Assembly: GCA_003451715.1 (NCBI GenBank)
Contig: DMJN01000168.1
Location: forward strand, 1 to 6,735
Source of the DNA: Gammaproteobacteria bacterium
GTDB taxonomy: Bacteria; Pseudomonadota; Gammaproteobacteria; Pseudomonadales; Pseudohongiellaceae
DNA length: 6,735 bases
Direction of reading: 5' to 3'
A program made the position numbers and the translations under genes. Of the stretch, positions 1 through 6,538 are shown in pieces (position 1 is the stretch's first letter; the number at the start of each line of letters is the position of its first letter). The notes under the pieces were generated by a model, which did no database searches, was not told the origin of the DNA, and saw nothing but the letters and a program-made list of their open reading frames with translations.

Positions 1-648
1 CACGTTGTACTCGCGGATGAAATTAACCGTACTTCGCCCAAGGTTCAGTCAGCTATGTTAGAGGCGATGGGTGAAAAACAAGTCACCGTAGATAATGTCA
101 CTTATGCGCTAGATGGCTTGTTCTTTGTCATTGCCACCCAGAACCCACTCGATCTGGTTGGCACCTATCCCCTGCCCACTCCACAGCTGGATCGTTTCCT
201 GTTCAAGATCACTATGGATCATATCGATCGTGAATCAGAGCTGGACGTACTGGATACTTACAAGGAGCGCCGGGATTTTGGGGATAGTCTAGCGACAGTG
301 ACTCGTGATGAAGTGTTGAGTGCACGCCACCAAATTAACTCGGGAGTAAGCATCAACCCTGCCATCAAGACTGCACTGGTGGATATCTCACGGAATCTTC
401 GCAACGATGATCGAGTATTACAGGGCAATTCAACCCGCAGCATGGTGTTACTACTACCCGCCCTGCAGGTGTCTGCTGCGCTGAGAGAGCGCAACTATGT
501 GAGCGCTGCAGATATTGAGTTATTACTGCCTCGCGTACTGGGCCATCGCATCGAGCTGGCACCAGGAGTCGCGGACTTTGAGAAAGTACTGGCAGACAAT
601 ATGCGTGACCCGATGGAACAACTCGCCAGGAGCACCCTCACAGCATAA
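1..648 (+). CDS. MoxR-family AAA+ ATPase, C-terminal part (5' truncated by window edge)
   Basis: The frame is open from base 1 and ends at TAA 646-648, giving 215 residues. Visible AAA+ parts, numbered from the first complete codon: Walker B with acidic pair D6-E7 in VVLADEINR (residues 2-10), sensor 1 FVIATQNP (42-49), a typical MoxR stretch GTYPLPTPQLDRF (54-66), and a sensor-2-like arginine near 146 in STRSM, followed by the helical lid. MoxR proteins are usually about 320 residues, so roughly the first 105 residues, including Walker A, lie outside the window; an ATG at 55 is internal, not the start. The family acts as cytoplasmic chaperone-like ATPases, often beside DUF58, VWA and TPR genes, and is linked to maturation of enzymes or envelope functions. 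Here the next gene overlaps the stop by one base, implying an operon. Substrate unknown. The family call is secure. Confidence 0.93.
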   Translation, partial: HVVLADEINRTSPKVQSAMLEAMGEKQVTVDNVTYALDGLFFVIATQNPLDLVGTYPLPTPQLDRFLFKITMDHIDRESELDVLDTYKERRDFGDSLATVTRDEVLSARHQINSGVSINPAIKTALVDISRNLRNDDRVLQGNSTRSMVLLLPALQVSAALRERNYVSAADIELLLPRVLGHRIELAPGVADFEKVLADNMRDPMEQLARSTLTA

Positions 649-2720
649 TGAGCTATGTACTCTTAGCTAGTCGAGTTGGACGGTCTTGCCTCAACAGGAT
701 GCTGGCATTCCTCGCGTGTCTGCTTATCCAACATGTTGCCTACTCCCAGGATGACCTGCCGCTCGATATTGGCAGTATTGAGATACCCGAGTCGCGCTTG
801 CCTCTCTGTTTCGGTTTTTCCGATGTGAGTGATCTTCGGGCGTTGGCAATTTGTGATGCCCTGAACCTGAGGCAAAATGTAAAGGCTCGTGAACTCTCGG
901 AACTGTGGCTTCGCAATGAACCTGAATCACCCGCTGCTCAATTCGCACTGGCGGAAGTGTTATTTTCAGTCGAAGGAAACATGCCTCGAGCCTTGTTCCA
1001 TCTTAACCGAGCAGAAGAGCTGACTGACTATGAGACTCTGGAAGAGGCTTTTAACTCGGGAAATATGCAATGGCACTACCTGACGCTAAGCCAATTGTCT
1101 TATGTGCATCAACTCATGGGTGAACAACTCAAGTCACTCGAATACCTTGATAAGCTCAGTCGAATATATGGGCAGGATGTCGAGTCATTTCGGGGATGGC
1201 CACTCATCAAGCTAAAGCAATATGAAGCGGCTCGTGCAAGTGCCAACCAGGTGCTTCAAAATAGCGAGAATGAGCGCGAGCGAGCACGCGCCTGGAATAC
1301 CTTGTGCGCAGCGGAACTGGCAAGTTTACAGCCAATCGATTCGATGTCTGCCTGTGACCGCGCAATCGATGAAGATGAAGATATTGCAAATCAGGCAAAT
1401 GACTATGACACGGTATATCTTACCAATGCCTCAGAAGTCTCATTGAGCTTACTGGAAATTGAGCAAGCGGAAGACTACCTCGATCGGGCAACGCGCTATC
1501 TGAATCCCGACAGCGTGGCCGATCCCTGGATTTACAAATTATACCTCACGATGAATCAGGCCCGCTTTGACGAAGCGAGGTCAGCACTGGATCGTATGCT
1601 CATCTGGCGAGAGCAACAGGAACCTATTGTAAACGTGATGAATCGTGCCGAACACTTTCTGGTTAGCGCTAGTTTTCTTTTATTGGCAGGTTATGCAGAA
1701 GATTCGATAAAACTCACCGCTACTGCTCTCAATCAACCGGACAGAAATGGATCTTACAGCGCCGATGATGCACAGAAAGACGCCTATGCGGCCCTTTTAA
1801 ATATGATGGCAAATCGAGCCGAATACCAGATTCAACTGGAGAACGCTGCTTCAATGGATCTTGTAGATTCGCTCAAGTCACAAATTGCCGCTATCTCACT
1901 GCGGTTCGATGCCTGGCGCGCCGCACGCAGAGCGGGCTCACTGTTTGCCGAGTTCGATGTAATTCAGAGCCGACTGCGCCCCTATGCTCCATTGGATGTC
2001 CACATACCCGAATGGATTGAACCCGAGATTGCCGGGTTAATTGGACCAGGGGTAACAGCGAATATTCTGGAGCAAGCTAACAACAACGGCGCTTTCCAAC
2101 TCAACCCAGGATATTACTTCTCCTATCTAACTGAAATTGCTGCGCTGAATAACGACCACGCTGAGACTATTGAGGCCGGTAGGCGCGCTCTGGCTCGCCT
2201 TCCCCAGCAGGAGGCCTTGCTCAAAGCAAGAATTTCCGCCCGAATGGCGGACGCCCTATGGGCAGGAGAGAGATATGCAGAAGCGCTGGATTCTTATGAG
2301 TATGCACTGCGGCAGGATCCAAGCATTATAAGAAGACTGGAAACCAGTATTCCGGTCAGTATTGAACAGGATGGATCAGAGTTTTCCAGTTTGGCCTCCC
2401 GGTATTTGCTACGCTCACCTCGATTTCATGAACATCCAAATGGACTGGTCCTAAATATACGATCCACTCCAGACTTATCCATATGCCTGAATTCAAGATC
2501 GGCAACCAACATATCGTGTTACACTACTGAGGTCGGCAGCACTCAAGGCAGCAAGTGGAATGCTCAAGAGCTGACACGATTGTTTCATACACAGGCATTT
2601 GGCCTTGGCTATGACATCAGCAAGGCTCAGCGGTCGATCCTCTTAGGTTCGAGCGTCATTCTCAGTTCTCAGTTAAATGACAACCTGCGTCAGAATAGAG
2701 ATACTTTTCTGAACCAATGA
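648..2720 (+). CDS. Exported TPR-repeat protein coupled to MoxR ATPase
   Basis: 690 residues. The start ATG 648-650 overlaps the moxR stop (TAATG), which suggests translational coupling; an AGGAG at 628-632 lies about 15 nt upstream, rather far. The N-terminus looks like a signal peptide: basic residues R9, R12, R17, a hydrophobic stretch 18-33, and a probable signal peptidase I site after A31-Y32-S33. An alternative start is M18 (699), which would lose the basic region. Most of the rest is helical and TPR-like, with the clearest units near 97-125, 141-176, 253-285, 293-320, 489-520 and 527-558 (the last, containing ALWAGERYAEALDSYEYAL, is nearly canonical). Residues about 575-690 form a different domain with predicted strands and two cysteines (C613, C624) that I do not recognise. 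Likely a periplasmic scaffold working with the MoxR system; the partner is unknown. Confidence 0.85.
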   Translation: MSYVLLASRVGRSCLNRMLAFLACLLIQHVAYSQDDLPLDIGSIEIPESRLPLCFGFSDVSDLRALAICDALNLRQNVKARELSELWLRNEPESPAAQFALAEVLFSVEGNMPRALFHLNRAEELTDYETLEEAFNSGNMQWHYLTLSQLSYVHQLMGEQLKSLEYLDKLSRIYGQDVESFRGWPLIKLKQYEAARASANQVLQNSENERERARAWNTLCAAELASLQPIDSMSACDRAIDEDEDIANQANDYDTVYLTNASEVSLSLLEIEQAEDYLDRATRYLNPDSVADPWIYKLYLTMNQARFDEARSALDRMLIWREQQEPIVNVMNRAEHFLVSASFLLLAGYAEDSIKLTATALNQPDRNGSYSADDAQKDAYAALLNMMANRAEYQIQLENAASMDLVDSLKSQIAAISLRFDAWRAARRAGSLFAEFDVIQSRLRPYAPLDVHIPEWIEPEIAGLIGPGVTANILEQANNNGAFQLNPGYYFSYLTEIAALNNDHAETIEAGRRALARLPQQEALLKARISARMADALWAGERYAEALDSYEYALRQDPSIIRRLETSIPVSIEQDGSEFSSLASRYLLRSPRFHEHPNGLVLNIRSTPDLSICLNSRSATNISCYTTEVGSTQGSKWNAQELTRLFHTQAFGLGYDISKAQRSILLGSSVILSSQLNDNLRQNRDTFLNQ

Positions 2721-2787
2721 GTGTCTTGCTTCGGCGCCATGCCGGATAGCTAACTTTCAATGCTTTTATTCATACAACTCCATATTT

Positions 2788-3999
2788 TTGGGCTGTAGTT
2801 TGTCAAACATCAATGTCCTCTCCAAACAACTAATTGTTCTACTAGCGGCGACTTCCGCCATGGGTCCGGCGGCGATGCAAATTCTGTTACCCGCATTGCC
2901 GATAATTCAGGACACTTTTCAAGTCAGCAATGATATTGCTCAGCTAACCCTTAGCCTGTCTATGTTCGCCATTGCAGTAGGGACACTAGTCTATGGGCCG
3001 CTTTCGGACAAGTATGGGCGCAGACCCATAATGCTCGTAGGATTGGCAATTACATTACTGGGATCAATATTTTGTTATCTGGCGAACACGATCGAGTTGT
3101 TGATCATCGGTCGTTTCATTCAGGCTTTTGGCGGAGCTGTAGGTCTTGTGTTAGCTCGAGCGATAGTCAGGGATGTCTATGGTGCTGAAGACGCCGCACG
3201 GGTGATCGCTACACTGGTCATGGTCATGGTTGTAATACCCATGCTATCGCCTGCTCTAGGTGGAGAATTAATGGGTATATTCGGCTGGCAATCAGTTTTC
3301 ATTGTAATCGCCGTACTGTGTATTGTTAGTTTCTTGTTACTAATACGCAAACTACCAGAAACACTCAAAAATCCTGTGCCCTTTGAAGGAATAGGAGCCA
3401 TGATAAACACGTTTGCAAGCCTGTTTAAATCCCGCGCATTCTGCGGATATGCCTTCTGTGTAACTTTTGTATCGGTTGTATTTTTCGCGTTTATCTCTGC
3501 AGCACCGGAAATCATGGTATCAGTGCTAAATAGACCACCAACTGAATATGGCTACTATTTTGTGATGATTCCACTGGGCTTTATGTCAGGCAATTATGTA
3601 GCACGACATTTTGGTCGCAAGATCGACATAGATAGAATGATATTCTATGGCGCCAGTATCGCTATTCTGGGTATTTCTCTTGCATTTGTTTTACAGATTG
3701 CCGGTGTCAAACATCCGATTGCCTTGTTTGCACCCATAGCACTTGCTGTGTTTGGCAATGGCATTACACTGCCAAATGCTCAGGCTGCCGCGATAAATGA
3801 ATTTCCGCAATACGCAGGCAGCGCGTCGGGCTTAACTGGATTCCTGCAAATGGCTGTTTCGGCAGTCGCTGCACAGAAAGTAGCTCTAATTTACAACGGC
3901 ACTGTTTATCCGTTACTGATTATGATGTTTTCAGCGGCAGTGTTGTCCCTGATTTGCTTCAAGCTAGGAGTTCGACGTAGTCACTATGCAGCAGCTTAA
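2788..3999 (+). CDS. Bcr/CflA-type MFS multidrug efflux transporter
   Basis: 403 residues from TTG 2788, close to the usual 390-410 for this 12-TM inner-membrane drug/H+ antiporter family. Family signatures: TM1 followed by MQILLPALPIIQDTF (30-44), motif A GPLSDKYGRRP (70-80), the RFIQAFGG segment with a later R124-R128-D129 cluster (109-129), and the antiporter motif-C-like region IPMLSPALGGE in TM5. Substrates of the family include bicyclomycin, chloramphenicol and other small molecules; the substrate here cannot be told. The start is uncertain: no in-frame ATG or GTG precedes TM1, and the in-frame alternatives are TTG 2788, TTG 2800, or ATG 2860, the last of which would cut into TM1. None has a clear Shine-Dalgarno sequence. 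The frame is open upstream to 2713. It stands alone on its strand, 67 bp after the TPR gene, and its stop overlaps that of selA. Confidence 0.88.
   Translation: MGCSLSNINVLSKQLIVLLAATSAMGPAAMQILLPALPIIQDTFQVSNDIAQLTLSLSMFAIAVGTLVYGPLSDKYGRRPIMLVGLAITLLGSIFCYLANTIELLIIGRFIQAFGGAVGLVLARAIVRDVYGAEDAARVIATLVMVMVVIPMLSPALGGELMGIFGWQSVFIVIAVLCIVSFLLLIRKLPETLKNPVPFEGIGAMINTFASLFKSRAFCGYAFCVTFVSVVFFAFISAAPEIMVSVLNRPPTEYGYYFVMIPLGFMSGNYVARHFGRKIDIDRMIFYGASIAILGISLAFVLQIAGVKHPIALFAPIALAVFGNGITLPNAQAAAINEFPQYAGSASGLTGFLQMAVSAVAAQKVALIYNGTVYPLLIMMFSAAVLSLICFKLGVRRSHYAAA
3996..3999. other. Shared TTAA at convergent stop codons
   Basis: The transporter stop TAA (3997-3999, + strand) and the selA stop TAA (3996-3998 read on - strand) lie within one TTAA palindrome. 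The two genes converge with no intergenic space, so there is no room for a terminator between them and the transcripts must overlap antisense. Confidence 0.95.
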
Positions 4000-5429
4000 A
4001 CAACAATATCCAGCTCAGTCAACTGGCGCTCAAATTCCTCACTGTCAGTCAGGCAGCGTAAATCGAAGATCAGCTTTCCATCATGAATTCGTCCAATTAC
4101 CGGCTTTGGTAACTTTCGAAACGCAAGAGCCAGGCCAATTAGCATCGCGTCGGTTTTTCCCTTTTCCGCCACTGGAGTAATTTCCAAGGCAACGCTTGGC
4201 ACCATATCCAGAGGCAATGAACCGCTGCCAATCTGGCTCTGACAGGAATTTGTGACTACCGTAGCTTTGTTTTGTACAGCTGCCTGCACATTTGGCAACA
4301 ATTGAGCCGCAACACCCTCGATTTCTTTCAGGGGTCGGGTTAAATCAGTCAATAGCGGTAAACGAGTACTTAATCTCCGCAAATCCCGGTATAGATTGAT
4401 GACCTCTGCCAGCGCCGCAAGGGTAATCTTGTCAATGCGTAGTGCCCGCTTAAGTGGATTGGCCTTGATTTTCCTAATCAGGTCAGCCCTGCCTACAATG
4501 ATCCCTGCCTGCGGGCCTCCCAACAGCTTATCGCCACTAAACGTCACGATGTCGGCGCCCATACGCAGGGATTCCTGTACTGTAGTTTCATGAGGCAGAT
4601 CAAATTGTTCCAGATCTACCAAAGTGCCACTACCCAGATCTGAAACAAAGGGAAGTTCATTACTGCCAGCCAATTCGCTGAGCTCGGATTCAGACACTGA
4701 ATTCACAAATCCACGGATTTCATAGTTGCTAGTATGTACTTTCATCAGCAGTGCCGTTTGCTCTGTAAGCGCAGATTCATAATCACGTAGGTGAGTTCGA
4801 TTGGTAGTGCCAATTTCTTTCAAAGTACACCCGGCACTCTTCATAACATCGGGAATGCGAAATGCTCCACCAATTTCGACCAGCTCTCCTCTAGAAATCA
4901 ACACTTCCTTGCCAAAAGCCAGTGAGTTAAGCACCAGCAGCACAGCTGCAGCATTGTTGTTTACTACAGTAGCAGCTTCTGCTCCAGTAATATTGCACAG
5001 ATTACTTTCGATATGACTGTCCCGATCACCTCGAGTCCCAGTCTCCAGATCATATTCCAAATTGGTGGTTTGAGTTGCGGCTAACTGTATCGCAGCAATT
5101 GCTTCATGCGGCAAGCGAGCCCGACCAAGATTGGTGTGAACTACAGTCCCCGTCAGGTTTATTACGGGAACAAGCGAACTCGAAAAAGCAGCTTCTATAC
5201 TAACTTGAACAGCAGAACAAAGATCATTCAGAAATCCTTCCGTCTCGACCCATTGCAAAACTGACTCATCAGCTTCGGCAATCCTGCTTCGTAGAGACTC
5301 GAGTTGAGATCTGGCTTCCAACTTCACCGATTCGTGACCCACTCGAGCTATGAGCAATCTTAATGTTTCCGACTGCAGCAGCTTGTCTACTGAGGGAAGG
5401 TTCTTGAATGCATCAGTTTTCGAATTCAT
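3996..5429 (-). CDS. selA: L-seryl-tRNA(Sec) selenium transferase (selenocysteine synthase)
   Basis: 477 residues (E. coli SelA is 463). SelA is a cytoplasmic PLP enzyme that converts Ser-tRNA(Sec) to Sec-tRNA(Sec) using selenophosphate. Alignment from memory with E. coli SelA is strong throughout: an N-terminal tRNA-binding segment with LPSVDKLLQS (11-20), INLTGTVVHTNLGRA (90-104), VNNNAAAVLL (156-165), SRGELVEIGGAFRIPDVM (179-196), TNRTH (209-213), LLMKVHTSNY (227-236), SDLGSG (263-268), and the PLP lysine K301 in SGDKLLGGPQAGI (298-310; K295 in E. coli). QSQIGSGSLP (397-406) and PVIGRI (443-448) close the C-terminal part. It appears intact and active. ATG 5427-5429 gives the usual N-terminus, though the Shine-Dalgarno sequence is weak. 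No selB follows it, unlike the usual selAB operon; the downstream neighbour is a convergent transporter. Its presence implies the host decodes UGA as selenocysteine. Confidence 0.97.
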   Translation of the reverse strand: MNSKTDAFKNLPSVDKLLQSETLRLLIARVGHESVKLEARSQLESLRSRIAEADESVLQWVETEGFLNDLCSAVQVSIEAAFSSSLVPVINLTGTVVHTNLGRARLPHEAIAAIQLAATQTTNLEYDLETGTRGDRDSHIESNLCNITGAEAATVVNNNAAAVLLVLNSLAFGKEVLISRGELVEIGGAFRIPDVMKSAGCTLKEIGTTNRTHLRDYESALTEQTALLMKVHTSNYEIRGFVNSVSESELSELAGSNELPFVSDLGSGTLVDLEQFDLPHETTVQESLRMGADIVTFSGDKLLGGPQAGIIVGRADLIRKIKANPLKRALRIDKITLAALAEVINLYRDLRRLSTRLPLLTDLTRPLKEIEGVAAQLLPNVQAAVQNKATVVTNSCQSQIGSGSLPLDMVPSVALEITPVAEKGKTDAMLIGLALAFRKLPKPVIGRIHDGKLIFDLRCLTDSEEFERQLTELDIVV

Positions 5430-5593
5430 AGCTTAAGGCACAAGTATTTGAGTATTATCTCTAACCGAGTTTGCAATCTACGAAAAATACGGATGTATCG
5501 CAACCAATTAGCATGCAGATTGTAGAGCAGCTTGCTTACTGCTTGGCGATAATAATACACTCTAGAATCCAGAATCCTTTGCAAACTGACCCT
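5430..5593. promoter_or_regulatory. Divergent intergenic region between selA and the dehydrogenase gene
   Basis: This 164-bp AT-rich spacer must hold the promoters of both divergent genes. On the - strand, GATAAT at 5459-5454 is a reasonable -10 box for selA about 25 nt before its ATG, but no good -35 is seen at the right spacing. On the + strand, TTGCTT (5532-5537) and TAATAC (5553-5558) are a possible -35/-10 pair with a short 15-bp spacer, about 35 nt before the dehydrogenase ATG. No operator, riboswitch or RNA gene was recognised. The boxes are weak matches. Confidence 0.35.
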
Positions 5594-6538
5594 ATGCCTA
5601 GTAAACAAAAGCTATTAGTCGCCAATAAATTTCACCGTGAGACTATCATAAAACTCGACAGTCAATTTGATACTCATCATCTATGGAAATGTTCAGTAAA
5701 AGAGAAAAGCGAACTTATCCAGATGCTACAGGGAGAATGTAAAGCAGTTGCGACCGGCTCCTGGGAGTGTGACCGAATTATCTATAATCTGAATTCACTT
5801 GAATTCATTGCCGCATTCGGTGTCGGAGTTGATGGAATTGATTTCGACGTAACTGGGAAAAGGGGGATTAAGGTTTCTAATACGCCAGGAGTGCTGGATG
5901 ATGCCGTGGCAGATATCGCGATGGCTCTTATTCTTGCAACAATGCGAGGGATCGTTAAAGCAGATAAATTTGTACGTGATGGCTCATGGACACAGAGCCT
6001 ATTCCCCGCCAGCCATAGCCTCGCCGGAAAAACTCTAGGAATTATAGGATTAGGAAGAATTGGGCATGCAATTGTGCATCGTGCACAGACCTTTAAACTC
6101 AATATTGCCTATCACAACAGGTCACCCAAGCCACACCCGTATAGCTACTACTCGTCAATATCAGAACTAGCGGCCAATTCCGACATTCTTCTTAATGTAC
6201 TTCCGGGTGGAGATGAAACACGCGAAATCATTGGCAAAGAAGCATTCCTAAGCCTTGGATCCGATGGTATTTTCATCAATGTGGGACGTGGTAGCAGCGT
6301 TGATGAGCACGCGTTAATCGAAGCTCTCAACCAGGGAATAATTGCCGGTGCCGGGCTGGACGTCTATGCAAATGAACCGGTTGTGCCTCCTTCGCTCAAA
6401 GGATCGGAGAATGTCGTTCTTTTGCCCCACATAGGAAGCGGCACGATTGAAACAAATCGCGATATGGGCAATCTGGTTATAAAAAACCTCGAAGCCTTTT
6501 TCGGCGGAATTCCACTGGTTACAGAAGTTGCTCAATGA
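5594..6538 (+). CDS. D-isomer-specific 2-hydroxyacid dehydrogenase (glyoxylate/hydroxypyruvate reductase-like)
   Basis: 314 residues from ATG 5594, the family's normal length. A longer frame from TTG 5471 adds 41 residues with no family character, so it was not used; no strong Shine-Dalgarno sequence is visible for 5594. Substrate-domain residues FGVGVDGID (75-83) are followed by NTPGVLDDAVADIAM (96-110), the Rossmann motif GLGRIG (152-157), and the catalytic triad R232 (NVGRGS), E261 (ANEP) and H279 (LPHIGSG). N175-R176-S177 at the end of the second Rossmann strand, in place of an acidic residue, suggests NADPH preference. The enzyme reduces a 2-keto acid such as glyoxylate, hydroxypyruvate or hydroxyphenylpyruvate to the D-hydroxy acid; the substrate is inferred only from the overall resemblance. 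The stop TGA 6536-6538 overlaps ATG 6535-6537 of the next frame (ATGA), pointing to coupled translation. Confidence 0.92.
   Translation: MPSKQKLLVANKFHRETIIKLDSQFDTHHLWKCSVKEKSELIQMLQGECKAVATGSWECDRIIYNLNSLEFIAAFGVGVDGIDFDVTGKRGIKVSNTPGVLDDAVADIAMALILATMRGIVKADKFVRDGSWTQSLFPASHSLAGKTLGIIGLGRIGHAIVHRAQTFKLNIAYHNRSPKPHPYSYYSSISELAANSDILLNVLPGGDETREIIGKEAFLSLGSDGIFINVGRGSSVDEHALIEALNQGIIAGAGLDVYANEPVVPPSLKGSENVVLLPHIGSGTIETNRDMGNLVIKNLEAFFGGIPLVTEVAQ

Noticed and set aside
2728..2750. Hairpin after the TPR gene: CGGC-GCCAT-GCCG (2732-2744) with outer GCT/AGC pairs.
   Set aside because: The core stem is only 4 bp, the outer part is interrupted, and no run of T follows; too weak to call a terminator.
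5471..5593. A 41-residue N-terminal extension of the dehydrogenase from TTG 5471 (also ATG 5513).
   Set aside because: The extension has no family likeness and spans the likely promoter; ATG 5594 gives the normal length and N-terminus.
5426..5608. A 60-codon minus-strand frame (TTG start) ending in an ATGA overlap with the selA start, which could be a leader gene.
   Set aside because: It covers the divergent promoter region and the dehydrogenase start, has a TTG start, and has a composition rich in Arg, Leu and Tyr with no recognisable family; the overlap is probably chance.
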